DNA of 64,000 nucleotides from Lumbricus terrestris (taxonomy: Eukaryota; Annelida; Clitellata; Crassiclitellata; Lumbricidae): NCBI GenBank assembly GCA_949752735.1, contig OX457052.1, positions 16,337,149 to 16,401,148 on the forward strand, in the 5' to 3' direction. Within the stretch, counting starts at the first letter, position 1, and each line of letters begins with the position of its first letter. The position numbers were made by a program, and so were the translations under genes. Below are positions 29,839-44,400 of this stretch, piece after piece. Under the pieces are notes generated by a model that ran no database searches, was not told the origin of the DNA, and worked only from the letters and a program-made list of their open reading frames with translations.

Positions 29839-31011
29839 CAGGGTGCGCCAAAAAAAAGCCCCCCCTAGGTTTTTTGGGAATATCTTGGTCAAAAGTAAGA
29901 ATTTTGATATGAAATTTTACAGTCTTAAAGACAATTCATATTTACACAATCATGATGGTCAGATTTCATCAAAATATTTCAAACACAACAAAAGTTACAC
30001 CATTTTTAGGGAGGTCACCCATCGTTTTTTGACGATTCAAAAACGCGACGCAACAAAAGTAAGAAAAAACCAATCTAATTATTCTGGCCAATATCTTGGC
30101 CGAAAATAAGAATTTCGAAATGAAATTTTACAGGCTTCAAGACAATTCATATCTACACATGATGGCCAGATTTCTGCAAAATAATGCAAACAGAATAAAA
30201 GTTATGGCACTTTTAAGGAGGCCACCCACCGTTTTTTGACGATTCAAAGACGTAACGCAGCAAAAAGTAGCAAAAACACGATTTTATTAGGTCTCATCTC
30301 AAATATTTGTTATCAGATAGGCTTTGATAATGCCAGATGATCATTATTATTACTATTTAAAAAAAGAACAGGGTACCAGCGTAGCTGCACGTCACTGAGA
30401 AGTCACTTAGCAAGATGACAATCAAATTGGTAAATAAGAAATCTGTCAGATTAATCAACAGGTCCATCAAGAACTTTGCAAAGAGACTCAAAAGAAGTTT
30501 GGCACTGGTGGTGGGCACATTGAACACAAGTTGTAAAGCACTACCAAGTTCATTATTTTTATAACAGTTATTTGAGTTGAGACTTAATAGAATCGCGTTC
30601 TTGTTACTTTTTGTTGCGTTTCGTCTTTCAATCGTCAAAAAACGGTGGGTGGCCTCACTAAAAGTGGTATAACTTTTGTTGTGTTTGAAATATTTTGATG
30701 AAATCTGACCACCATGTGCAGATATAAATTGTCTTTAAGCCAGTAAAATTTCATTTCGATATTCTTACTTTTGGCCAAGATATTGGCAAAAAACCTAATT
30801 TTTTGGCGTTTCGTTTTTGAATCGTCAAAAAACGATGGGTGACCTCACTAAAAGTGATGTAACTTTTGTTCCGTTTGTAATATTTTGATGAAATCTGGCC
30901 ATAATGTGTAAATATGAATTGTCTATAAGCCTGTAAAATTTCATTTGGAAATTCCTACTTTTGGTCAAAATATTGGCAAAAATCTAGGGGGTCTTTTTTT
31001 GGCGCGCCCTG
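29839..31011. mobile_element. mariner-like fold-back element with iterated inverted modules (1173 bp)
   Basis: Ends are CAGGGTGCGCCAAAAAAA and the inverse GGCGCGCCCTG, both next to TA, the target of Tc1/mariner elements. The left half has two direct copies of a roughly 200-bp module (TATCTTGGTCAAAAGTAAG ... CGTTTTTTGACGATTCAAA). The right half has two copies inverted, so the whole is a large palindrome with a unique centre (about 30290-30600). The centre encodes a short transposase-like remnant. A shorter relative lies at 57358-57941. Confidence 0.8.
30445..30536 (+). pseudogene. C-terminal remnant of a mariner/Tc1-type transposase
   Basis: Reads VRLINRSIKNFAKRL, then after a one-base frameshift QKKFGTGGGHIEHKL and a stop. 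The last block resembles the C-terminal end of mariner-type transposases, where G-G-H-[FI]-E-H is common. Only about 30 residues remain. Its location at the centre of the palindrome suggests it descends from the parent element. Confidence 0.5.
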
Positions 31012-31013
31012 TA

Positions 31014-31413
31014 GACTATGTAATATTACGCTGCCTTGTCCGATAAGCACTCCTGCACGGGAAGGACCAAGGTCTAAATATAAGGTAATATATAATATAT
31101 GTACATGTATATATGCAATTATGCATATAATTATATGTATGTATAAGTGTATTTATTATATATATAGTATATACGCATATATACACAATATATGTGTTTC
31201 GCGTGCATTATATATCACCTGTGTATACATATACATAAACATTTATGTGTTATTAATGCATTTGAGAGAATAACATCAACGTTTGAGTTGATCGTTGTTC
31301 CTCGTCGCAATGCCATAAACATATCGCATCGTATAAAACACGTCTGAATGTTATTACGGTCTTATAATCGACCACATATAATATAAGATGAGTGATGAGA
31401 TTGCCTCAAACGG

Positions 31414-31416
<3 letters not shown>
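31014..31416. other. AT-rich interval, nothing recognised
   Basis: TATA-rich low-complexity sequence without a gene. Confidence 0.5.
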
Positions 31417-31450
<34 letters not shown>

Positions 31451-31492
31451 TGATGATGATGGGTAGTGGGTGTGGGTGTGGGTGTGGGCGTC
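31417..31492. repeat. GAC/GAT trinucleotide and GTGTGG run
   Basis: (ACG)n then (ATG)n then (GTGTGG)n short runs. Confidence 0.85.
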
Positions 31493-31499
31493 TGGTGGT

Positions 31500-32160
31500 T
31501 ATCTGTCGGATGAGCGTAATAGACTAATACGTCAGAGGAGGGATGAAATCTGGGGGTTGGGAAGGGAAAAGAGACTCATTCGTCACATATGGCTGCCTGG
31601 GCGCCGGACCAAGCCAGTGCTAACGTGTTGCTTGGGTTGAAGGATGGAAGTGAGGAGGGTAGGGTGGGGAAGGGGGAGGGGGAAGAGGAGGAAGAGCGCG
31701 GAGGGAGAGGCGGTTGGGTGATGGATTTGCTGTTGAAGAATTAAATGACATGTTAATGGAGAACGGAGAGACAATTTCCTTTATCATAATTTCCAGGAAC
31801 AGGAACGTGCTCTCCAGGGAGATGCAACTAATGGTCTCCGCAGACACACTGCTCCCCCCGTCCTTCACCCATTCCACCCATCTTCTCCCCCACCACCTCC
31901 TCCTCCTCCTTTTTCTTCTCCTCCTCTTGATCCGCCTCCTCCTGGGGCGTTCCTGTCTCCCAGACAGTGTTGTATATCCGTCCCAGTTGCCACGTCCAAC
32001 AAACTCCTCAACCTTGTCCAGGAAATGGAGTTGGTGCACTTGGTGGAGTAGGTTTCAGTTAGAGGAGGAGTATAGGGTGAAGCAGTTTCATGAAAGACTT
32101 TGTTCCACTCTTAAGCTTCGGGTCAGGTCTTCAGTATTGTATTATATTTACAACAATAGC
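31500..32160. other. interval with open frames on both strands, no recognised gene
   Basis: Frames at 31714-32259 (plus) and 32039-31620 (minus) are open and contain non-repetitive pieces, but also CTCCTCCTC-driven Leu and Arg runs. No motif decides between them and neither is called. Confidence 0.35.
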
Positions 32161-32177
32161 ATCGTCGGTATAACAAG

Positions 32178-32275
32178 CTCCCGACTCAGAGGCGCTCCCG
32201 ACTACAGAGCGGACACTGCATCGGAGTTTCACGCCGAAGCACTGAGCAGTTGCAAGTGAAGGACTTGCCCAAGGT
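32178..32275 (-). repeat. SINE fragment (minus strand)
   Basis: Matches the body of the tRNA-derived SINE: GGCGCTCCCGACTACAGAGC, ACGCCGAAGCACTGAG and GTGAAGGACTTGCCC. The tRNA head is lacking. Confidence 0.7.
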
Positions 32276-32521
32276 CCCTTCTATGATACTTTACACATGC
32301 ATAAACACTGTCAGAAGTCAGCATTCAGCGCTAGAGTTCAACAGAAAGTACAGTTACTTTTTTAAAGGCACAAACATCCAAGTTCACAAGTGAACCAAAG
32401 TGATAAAGTAAGTAAAATGCATCTACCAATACGCGGACAAAATCGACTTTCCGTTGGCTGCAGTACAATGATACAATACAACACTATTGTGTATTGATAT
32501 TTGTTTGTATGTACACTTGTA

Positions 32522-32716
32522 TTATAGCGCCCCTTCAAGCCCGCTACTCAGAGGCGCTCCCGACTACAGAGCGGACACTGCATCGAAGTTTGACGCCGAA
32601 GCGCTGAGGAATTGCGAGTGAAGGACTTGCCCTACGCGGCGACTTGAGGTGCATGGATTCGAACCTGCAATCCTTCGGCTGCAAAGCGACGAACATACCC
32701 ACTACACCACCGCGCC
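32522..32716 (-). mobile_element. tRNA-derived SINE, nearly full length (minus strand)
   Basis: Reverse complement carries the A-box-like GGTGTAGTGGGTATG and the B-box GCAGGTTCGAATCC, then the same body and the 3' GAAGGGGCGCTATAA end as the copy at 14276-14480. Poly(A)-like tail sequence is not evident. Confidence 0.85.
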
Positions 32717-33325
32717 TCACAAGTGCTCACACGGATAGAGTACAACGATGACACCGAGCCACAGTGACTTAAGGACATGCTCAATGCTCCTAGATTGTAA
32801 CTGTCTGAATAGCTGTAAACTTGGCTACTTTCATCTATAGCGTTATATGAAGGATATTGTCAACTGATAAGGTTGTGTAAAATTTCCTATAGAAAGTTTG
32901 CTACTTTTGATGCTATATAATAGATAGATCTAGTCGTATTTACAACTGCGATTACAATGATAATAATTGTCAGAATTCGACTAAAAAGATCGACATTACA
33001 TTACACACAAGTTCTAAGCTGACTCGGTGTTCGAATTAAGGACACAGTGCATTAAATTGTCCGCCACTAGTATATACACGCTTCAGTCGTCGGCTGTCTT
33101 AGTTGGAAAATGTTGCGTGCCTTCGTACAGTACCAGGTGCGATCTACACCATGGTTCCTCTTTACACACTCCCTCCTTCCTCGCTTGTCCGGCTCCTCTG
33201 CTCGACGTCTTCGTCCACTGATACTGGAGCCTCTGACGAGAGGTTGCGACCATCGCAGATACATACATCACCATATTATAGTCTATACACGGGCTGTATG
33301 TATTACGTATATAAAATGCGTACGG
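32717..33325. other. non-coding interval, nothing recognised
   Basis: Unique sequence; overlapping open frames near 33027-33450 have no recognisable motif. Confidence 0.4.
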
Positions 33326-33410
33326 TGAGTGTGCGTGTGTCCGTGTGTGTGTGTGTGTGTGTCTGTGTGTGTGTGTGTCTGTGTGTGTGTCTGTGTGTGT
33401 TTGTTCAACT
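33326..33410. repeat. GT dinucleotide microsatellite
   Basis: (GT)n with CT interruptions. Confidence 0.9.
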
Positions 33411-33554
33411 GACCATTACATTTCTTGATTTTCATCCGTCTTTGTTTTGCTAACAGGATCTTTGTCCATTTCCTACGTGGACATGTTAATTTCGTGCTCC
33501 ACCGGTCGCGCCACTCCTCCCTTCCCCTCCTCCGTTCTCCCAAGGGAGGAACGC

Positions 33555-33685
33555 AAGCACACACACGCACACACGCAGCGACGAACCGCACTAAATTAGC
33601 CCACGTCCTCTCGGCACCGATTAATTGCACCCTGAACGCACACGCACACGCACACACACACGCGCACACACACACACATACAACC
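33555..33685. repeat. CA dinucleotide microsatellite
   Basis: Two (CA)n clusters with CGCA variants, separated by about 60 bases. Confidence 0.85.
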
Positions 33686-33689
33686 ACCC

Positions 33690-34690
33690 ACTACACATCT
33701 TCCAATGTAGTCTTTTAATGTCCTGCTTTCAATGTCCCTCCCAAATGACCTTCTTTCAATAACCCGCTTCCAGCTTTTCTCCTCTTTTTAATGCTCTTTT
33801 CCATGCTGTGCCCCACTCACAATGTCTCACTACGAATGTCCCCTGCTTTATTGCTCATCTTCCAATCCCCCTCTTCCAACGTCTTTCTCCAAATGTTCGT
33901 TCTCCAATTAAATATAACTCTTCCAAAGCTCCTATTCCACCCCTCCTATTCCTATACTGTACTCTGAATCCATTCCTTTTTTCCATCTAACTTTCCTGCT
34001 TATTATACCCAGCTTTCTCTGCATGGAAGTCTACCTCCTTCCCACGTCCCTTCATCCTTTCTCCTCTCATTCTTTCCCTCGACATGCAGTCAACTTTCTT
34101 GCTTTCATTCCAAACTCGATGATCTTTGCTTCATCCCATCACACTTCTTTTTTATAGCCATCGTTTTCATCTCTTTCATTCTTCTCCAACTCCTCCTCCT
34201 CCTCTCCTCTGTCCCTCCTCTCTTCCACCAGAAGTCTCCTTTCCCCCTCCCCTTCCAGTGTCTATCCTCCACCACCCTAACCCTCATCCTCTTCCTGTTC
34301 ACCCCGACCCTCATCTCCTGCATAAACCCAATGCACTTCCGTCGGAAATTGGGGCGTGGTCTGGACCAGCTTCGGTGACACTTCCGGTCAGGGGAAAGGG
34401 CAACTCCCCGAGTCCAATCAGACGAGGAATCTTCTGGATACACAAATCACGCAGAGGAAAAAGTGATGACCGCCCACCAAGTTCCAATCGGATCTGTTCG
34501 ACTGATCTTGCTGTAGGTCACTCGCCGACACGTATCTCCTAATCGTCCAATCTCCTCCGTCAAAGCTGACTTTGCAGTCGGTGTCGACTTCATCAGACGC
34601 CGGACAGTTTTTCCCGTGCGACCGCAGATGTAGCTTCTGAGCTGATGGGATACATGCATATACAATTATACATATGCACCGATGTCACTT
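33690..34690. other. pyrimidine-rich interval with a possible exon at its right end
   Basis: To about 34320 the plus strand is C/T-rich with loosely repeated CAATGTCCC words. From 34330 to 34650 the sequence is balanced; a minus-strand frame (34665-34447) gives a varied peptide including SYICGRTGKTVRRLMKS, but no known motif. Coding status is undecided. Confidence 0.35.
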
Positions 34691-34702
34691 TCAACCACAT
34701 TT

Positions 34703-34705
<3 letters not shown>

Positions 34706-34738
<33 letters not shown>
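34706..34738. repeat. TA dinucleotide run
   Basis: (TA)n tract of about 32 bases. Confidence 0.85.
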
Positions 34739-34742
<4 letters not shown>

Positions 34743-34949
34743 TGCATATAATTGTAGATGTATATAATTCCATACGGAATTTATTCATTTATCTATCTGT
34801 GGAACTTTTATTGGTGAAATTTAAATGGTGAAATTTTGGGTTCTGATTTAGCGTCTGTTGACTCGTTTCCTTCGATAGCTGTGTTGAAATTTTGAAATTT
34901 GGGTTCAGAGTTTTGGTGGGCGTTGGAGTGAAGGACGCAATAGGCGAAA

Positions 34950-35234
34950 ATGGAGTCTGTATGGGCGGAGAAACCTATTGAGTTGGACGATGTCGTAGAT
35001 ATGCAAGTGGATGATCATCGACAATATTATTGTGCAAGTTTGGGTGTAGATGTGAAGGGTCTTTCGAAACCACAGTTGCCGGAAATGTCTATAAGAGCGC
35101 TGTCACCGAAACAAGGGAGTGAAATTGAGGGCGGAGGACATAGGCGTGGGGGACATCTCAGCAGTGAAGGGGGACAAAATTTTACTTTTGCCCGAAAAAA
35201 TAAACCCGGAATAATTGACGTGGTGCACACATAG
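34950..35234 (+). CDS. hypothetical small ORF (94 residues)
   Basis: An ATG in reasonable context (GCGAAAATGG) opens 94 codons ending in TAG. The peptide is varied and starts acidic (MESVWAEKPIELDDVVDMQV), becoming Gly/Arg-rich. I recognise no domain. It could be a first exon, a small protein or a chance frame. The sequence just left of it, up to the TA tract at 34738, shows no clear promoter. The 31-bp satellite starts 265 bases downstream. Confidence 0.25.
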   Translation: MESVWAEKPIELDDVVDMQVDDHRQYYCASLGVDVKGLSKPQLPEMSIRALSPKQGSEIEGGGHRRGGHLSSEGGQNFTFARKNKPGIIDVVHT

Positions 35235-35499
35235 GTATATAGCCTACCTCTGTAAAGTAGCCATATCTGTTCTTGCACTCACACCAGGAGACACGAAATA
35301 GAGGGGCAAATACCATAGGGCCAGGCAATATTTAGGGACCAGGCTGGGTATTTTAGGTCTATATGCAAATTTATTCTGTAGCCTATGTATAATATTTATG
35401 ACACTTTACTACAGCCAGTTCAAACATCACACGGTCAACTGATTAAATTCATAATTCATAATTGTATATTGTTTTGTATTGTATCGTGTTTGATCATCT

Positions 35500-38400
35500 A
35501 CAATCAACAACATCTACATATTCAACATATTCAATCAAAAAGCATCAATATATTCAACTTATTCAATCAATATGATCAATGTATTGAACATATTCAATCA
35601 ACAGCTTCAATGTATTTAATATATTCAATCAGCAACATCAACATGTTCAATGCATCCATCCAATCAACAACATCAACATATTGAACAAATTCAATCAACA
35701 GCATCAACATATTTAATATTCTCAATCAACAACATCAACATGTTCAACATATTCAATCAACAGCATCAACATATTCAAGATACCCAATAAACAACATCAA
35801 AATATTCAACACATTCAATCAACGACATCATTATATTGAACATATTCAATCAAAAGCATCATTATATTAAAGATATTCAATCGACGACATCATTATATTC
35901 CACATATTCAATCAACAACATCAATATATTAAACATATTCAATCAAAAACATCATTATATTCAACATATTCAATCAACGACATCAATATATTCAATATAT
36001 TCAATCAACGACATCAATATATTCAATATATTCAATCAAAGCATCAATATATTCAACAAATTCAATCAAAAACATCAATATATTAAACATATTCAATCAA
36101 AAACATCATTATATTCAACATATTCAATCAAAACATCATTATATTCCATATATTCAATCAAAAGCATCAATATATTAAACAAATTCAATCAACGACATCA
36201 ATATATTCAACAAATTCAATCAAAAACATCAAAATATGAAGCATATTCAATCAAAAACATCATTATATTCAACATATTCAATCAAAACATCAATATATTC
36301 AATATATTCAATCAAAAGCATCAATATAATAGACATATTCAATCAACAGCATCAATATATTAAACATATTCAATCAAAAGCATCAATATATTAAACATAT
36401 TCAATCAAAAACATCAATATATTCCATATATTCAATCAAAAGCATCAATATATTCAACATATTCAATCAAAAACATCAATATATTCAACATATTCAATCA
36501 AAACATCAATATATTCAATATATTCAATCAAAAGCATCAATATATTAAACATATTCAATCAACAGCATCAATATATTAAACATATTCAATCAAAAGCATC
36601 AATATATTAAACATATTCAATCAAAACATCAATATATTCAATATATTCAATCAAAAACATCAATATATTCAACATATTCAATCAAAAGCATCAATAAATT
36701 CAACATATTCAATCAAAAAGAATCAATATATTCAACATATTCAAAAAACGACGTCAATATATTCAACATATTCAATCAACGACATCTATATGTTCAATAT
36801 ATTCAATCAAAAAGCATCAATATATTCAACATATTCAATCAACAACATCAATATATTCAACATATTCAATCGAAAGCATGAATATATTAAACATGTTCAG
36901 TTAAAACATCAATATATTCCATATTTTCAATCAAAAGCATCAATATATTCAACATATTCAATCAAAAAGCATCAATATATTCAACATATTCAATCAAAAG
37001 CATCAATATATTAAACATATTCAATCAACAACATCAATATATTCAACATATTCAATCAAAAGCATCAATATATTAAACATATTCAATCAAAACATCAATA
37101 TATTCAATATATTCAATCAAAAGCATCAATATATTCAACATATTCAATCAAAAACATCAATATATTCCATATATTCAATCAAAAGCATCAATATATTCAA
37201 CATATTCAATCAAAAGCATCAATATATTCAGCATATTCAATCAAAAACATCAATATATTAAACATATTCAATCAAAAGCATCAATATATTCAATATATTC
37301 AATCAAAAGCATCAATATATATTCAACAAATTCAATCAAAAACATCAATATTTTAAACATATTCAATCAAAAACATCATTATATTCAACATAGTCAATCA
37401 AAACATCATTATTTTCAATATATTCAATCAACGACATCAATATATTAAACATATTCAATCATAAACATCAATAAATTCAACATATTCAATCAAAACATCA
37501 TTATATTCAATATATTCAATCAAAACATCAATATATTCAATACATTCAATCAAAAGCATCAATATATTCAACATACTCAATCAAAACATCAATATATTCC
37601 ATATATTCAATCAAAAGCATCAATATATTAAACATATTCAATCAAAACATCAATATATTCAATATATTCAATCAAAAGCATCAATATATTCAACATATTC
37701 AATCAAAAACCATCAATATATTCCATATATTCAATCAAAAGCATCAATATATTCAACATATTCAATCAAAAGCATCAATATATTCAGCATATTCAATCAA
37801 AAACATCAATATATTAAACATATTCAATCAAAAGCATCAATATATTCGATATATTCAATCAAAAGCATCAATATATTCAACATATTCAATCAAAAAGCAT
37901 CAATAAATTCAACATATTCAATCAACGACATCAATATATTCAATATATTCAATCAACGACATCAATATATTCAATATATTCAATCAAAAATCATCAATAT
38001 ATTCAACATATTAAATCAACAGCATCAATATATTCAACATATTCAATCAAAAGCATCAATATATTAAACATATTCAATCAACAACATCAATATATTCAAC
38101 ATATTCAATCGAAAGCATGAATATATTAAACATGTTCAGTTAAAACATCAATATATTCAATATATTCAATCAAAAGCATCAATATATTCAGCATATTCAA
38201 TCAAAAACATCAATATATTCCATATATTCAATCAAAAGCATCAATATATTCAATATACTCAATCAAAAACATCAATATATTCAACATATTCAATCAAAAC
38301 ATCAATATATTCAATATATTCAATCAAAAGCATCAATATATTAAACATATTCAATCAACAGCATCAATATATTAAACATATTCAATCAAAGACATCAATA

Positions 38401-41400
38401 TATTAAACATATTCAATCAAAACATCAATATATTCAATATATTCAATCAAAAACATCAATATATTCAACATATTCAATCAAAAGCATCAATATATTCAAC
38501 ATATTCAATCAAAAAGAATCAATAAATTCAACATATTCAAAAAACGACGTCAATATATTCAACATATTCAATCAAAACATCATTATTTTCAATATATTCA
38601 ATCAACGACATCAATATTTTAAACATATTCAATCATAAACATCAATAAATTCAACATATTCAATCAAAACATCATTATATTCAATATATTCAATCAAAAC
38701 ATCAATATATTCAATATATTCAATCAAAAGCATCAATATATTCAACATACTCAATCAAAACATCAATATATTCCATATATTCAATCAAAAGCATCAATAT
38801 ATTAAACATATTCAATCAACAACATCAATATATTCAACATATTCAATCGAAAGCATCAATATATTAAACATATTAAATCAAAACATCAATATATTCAATA
38901 TATTCAATCAAAAGCATCAATATATTCAACATATTCAATCAAAAACATCAATATATTCCATATATTCAATCAAAAGCATCAATATATTCAACATATTCAA
39001 TCAAAAGCATCAATATATTCAGCATATTCAATCAAAAACATCAATATATTAAACATGTTCAATCAAAAGCATCAATATATTCAATATATTCAATCAAAAG
39101 CATCAATATATATTCAACAAATTCAATCAAAAACATCAATATTTTAAACATATTCAATCAAAAACATCATTATATTCAACATATTCAATCAAAACATCAT
39201 TATTTTCAATATATTCAATCAACGACATCAATATATTAAACATATTCAATCATAAACATCAATAAATTCAACATATTCAATCAAAACATCATTATATTCA
39301 ATATATTCAATCAAAACATCAAAAAATTCAATATATTCAATCAAAAGCATCAATATATTCAACATACTCAATCAAAACATCAATATATTCCATATATTCA
39401 ATCAAAAGCATCAATATATTAAACATATTCAATCAAAACATCAATATATTCAATATATTCAATCAAAAGCATCAATATATTCAACATATTCAATCAAAAA
39501 CCATCAATATATTCCATATATTCAATCAAAAGCATCAATATGTTCAACATATTCAATCAAAAGCATCAATATATTCAGCATATTCAATCGAAAACATCAA
39601 TATATTAAACATATTCAATCAAAAGCATCAATATATTCAATATATTCAATCAAAAGCATCAATATATTCAACATATTCAATCAAAAAGCATCAATAAATT
39701 CAACATATTCAATCAACGACATCAATATATTCAATATATTCAATCAACGACATCAATATATTCAATATATTCAATCAAAAATCATCAATATATTCAACAT
39801 ATTCAATCAACAGCATCAATATATTCAACATATTCAATCAAAAACATCAATCTATTCAATATATTCAATCAAAAGCATCAATATATTCAACATATTCAAT
39901 CAAAAACATCATTATATTCAACATATTCAATCAAAACTTCAATATAAACATTTTTTTCAATCAAAAGCATCAATATATTCAACATATTCAATCAAAAGCA
40001 TCAATATATTCAGCATATTCAATAAAAAACATCAATATTTTAAACATATTCAATCAAAACATCAATATATTCAACATATTCAATCAAAAGCATCAATATA
40101 TTCAACTTATTCAATCAAAAGCATCAATATATTCAATATATTCAATCAAAAACATCAATATATTAAACATATTCAATCAAAAGCATCAATATATTCAACA
40201 TATTCAATCAAAAAGCATCAATATATTCAACATATTCAATAAACGACGTCAATATATTCAACATATTCAATCAACGACACCACTATGTTCAATATATTCA
40301 ATAAAAAAGCATCAATATATTCAACATATTCAATCAAAAACATCAATATATTAAACATATTCAATCAAAAACATCAATATATTCAACATATTCAATCAAC
40401 GACATCAATATATTAAACATATTCAATCAAAAGCATCAATATATTCAATATATTCAATCAAAAGCATCAATATATTCAAAAAATTCAATCGAAAACATCA
40501 ATATATTAAACTAATTAAATCAAAAACATCATTATATTCAACATATTCAATCAAAACATCATTATTTTCAATATATTCAATCAAAAGCATCAATATATTA
40601 AACATATTCAATCAACAGCATCAATATATTCAACATATACAATCAAAAACATCAATATATCAAACATATTCAATCAAAAACATCAATATATTAAACATTT
40701 TCAATCAAAAGCATCAATATATTCAATATATTCAATCAAAAGCAACAATATATTCAACAAATTCAATCAAAAACATCAATATATTAAACTAATTCAATCA
40801 AAAACATCATTATATTCAACATATTCAATCAAAACATCAATATATTCAATATATTCAATCAAAAACATCAATATAATAAACATATTCAATCAACAGCATC
40901 AATATATTAAACATATTCAATCAAAAGCATCAATATATTAAACATATTCAATCAAAAACATCACTATATTCCATATATTCAATCAAAAGCATCAATATAT
41001 TCAACATATTCAATCAAAAACATCAATATATTCCATATATTCAATCAAAAGCATCAATATATTCAGCATATTCAATCAAAAACATCAATATATTAAACAT
41101 ATTCAATCAAAAGCATCAATATATTCAATATATTCAATCAAAAGCATCAATATATATTCAACAAATTCAATCAAAAACATCAATATTTTAAACATATTCA
41201 ATCAAAAACATCATTATATTCAACATATTCAATCAAAACATCATTATTTTCAATATATTCAATCAACGACATCAATATATTAAACATATTCAATCATAAA
41301 CATCAATAAATTCAACATATTCAATCAAAACATCATTATATTCAATATATTCAATCAAAACATCAATATATTCAATATATTCAATCAAAAGCATCAATAT

Positions 41401-44400
41401 ATTCAACATACTCAATCAAAACATCAATATATTCCATATATTCAATCAAAAGCATCAATATATTAAACATATTCAATCAACAGCATCAATATATTTAAAC
41501 ATATTCAATCAAAAGCATCAATATATTAAACATATTCAATCAAAACATCAATATATTCAATATATTCAATCAAAAGCATCAATATATTCAACATATTCAA
41601 TCAAAAGCATCAATATATTCAACATATTCAATCAAAAAGATTCAATATATTCAACATATTCAAAAAACGACGTCAATATATTCAACATATTCAATCAACT
41701 ACATCTATATGTTCAATATATTCAATGAAAAAGCATCAATATATTCAACATATTCAATCAACGACATCAATATATTAAACATATTCAATCAAAAACATCA
41801 ATATATTCAACATATTCAATCAACGACATCAATATATTAAACATATTCAATCATAAACATCAATTTATTCAACATATTCAATCAAAACATCATTATAATC
41901 AATATATTCAGTCAAAAACATGAATATATTCAATATATTCAATCAAAAACACATCAATATATTCAATATATTCAAGCAAAAGCATCAATATATTCAACAT
42001 ATACAATCAAAAACATCAATATATTCAACATATTCAATCAACGTCATCAATATATTCAACATATTCAATCAATGACATCTATATGTTCAATATATTCAAT
42101 CAAAAAGCATCAATATATTCAACATACTCAATCAAAACATCAATATATTCCATATATTCAATCAAAAGCATCAATATATTAAACATATTCAATCAAAACA
42201 TCAATATATTCAATATATTCAATCAAAAGCATCAATATATTCAACATATTCAATCAAAAAGCATCAATATATAAAACATATTCAATCAAAAACATCAATA
42301 TATTCAATATATTCAATCAAAAGCATCAATTTATTCAACATATTCAATCAAAAAGCATCAATATATTCAACATATTCAATCAACGACATCAATATATTCA
42401 ACATATTCAATCAATGACATCTATATGTTCAATAAATTCAATCAAAAAGTATCAATATATTCAATATATTCAATCAACGACATCAATATATTCAATATAT
42501 TCAATCAAAAATCATCAATATATTCAACATATTCAATCAAAAACATCAATATATTAAACATATTCAATCAAAAACATCAATATATGAAACATATTCAATC
42601 AAAAACATCATTATATTCAACATATTCAATCAAAACATCAATATATTCAATATATTCAATCAAAAGCAACAATATATTAAACATATTCAATCAACAGCAT
42701 CAATATATTAAACATATTCAATCAAAAGCATCAATATATTAAACATATTCAATCAAAACATCAATATATTCAATATATTCAATCAAAAGCATCAATAAAT
42801 TCAACATATTCAATCAAAAACATCAATATATTCCATATATTCAATCAAAAGCATCAATATATTCAACATATTCGATCAAAAAGCATCAATATATTCAACA
42901 TATTCAATCAAAAGCATCAATATATTAAACATATTCAATCAACAACATCAATATATTCAACATATTCAATCAAAAGCATCAATATATTAAACATATTTAA
43001 TCAACAACATCAATATATTCAACATTTTCAATCAAAAACATCAATATATTAAACATATTCAATCAAAAACATCAATATATTAAACATATTCAATCAAAAG
43101 CATCAATATATTCAATAAATTCAATCAAAAGCATCAATATATTCAACATATTCAATCAAAAACATCAATATATTAAACATATTCAATCAAAAACATCAAT
43201 ATATTCAATATATTCAATCAAAAGCATCAATATATTCAATATATTCTATCAAAAACATGAATATGTTCAATATATTCAATCAAAAACATCAATATATTCA
43301 AAATATATGCAATCAAAAGCATCAATATATTCAACATATTCAATCAAAACATCAATATATTCAATATATTCAATCAAAAGCATCAATATATTCAACATAT
43401 TCAATCAAAAACATCAATATATTCCATATATTCAATCAAAAGCATCAATATATTCAACATATTCAATCAAAAAGCATCAATATATTCAACATATTCAATC
43501 AAAAGCATCAATATATTAAACATATTCAATCAACAACATCAATATATTCAACATATTCAATCGAAAGCATCAATATATTAAACATATTCAATCAAAACAT
43601 CAATATATTCAATATGTTCAATCAAAAGCATCAATATATTCAACATATTCAATCAAAAACATCAATATATTCCATATATTCAATCAAAAGCATCAATATA
43701 TACAACATATTCAATCAAAAGCATCAATATATTCAGCATATTCAATCAAAAACATCAATATATTAAACATATTCAATCAAAAGCATCAATATATTCAATA
43801 TATTCAATCAAAAGCATCAATATATTCAACAAATTCAATCAAAAGCATCAATATATTAAACATATTCAATCAAAAACATCAATATATTCCATATATTCAA
43901 TCAAAAGCATCAATATATTCAACATATTCAATCAAAAAGCATCAATATATTCAACATATTCAATCAAAAGCATCAATATATTAAACATATTCAATCAACA
44001 ACATCAATGTATTCAACATATTCAATCGAAAGCATCAATATATTAAACATATTCAATCAAAACATCAATATATTCAATATGTTCAATCAAAAGCATCAAT
44101 ATATTCAACATATTCAATCAAAAACATCAATATATTCCATATATTCAATCAAAAGCATCAATATATACAACATATTCAATCAAAAGCATCAATATATTCA
44201 GCATATTCAATCAAAAACATCAATATATTAAACATATTCAATCAAAAGCATCAATATATTCAATATATTCAATCAAAAGCATCAATATATTCAACAAATT
44301 CAATCAAAAACATCAATATATTAAACATATTCAATCAAAAACATCATTATATTCAACATATTCAATCAAAACATCATTATATTCAATATATTCAATCAAA

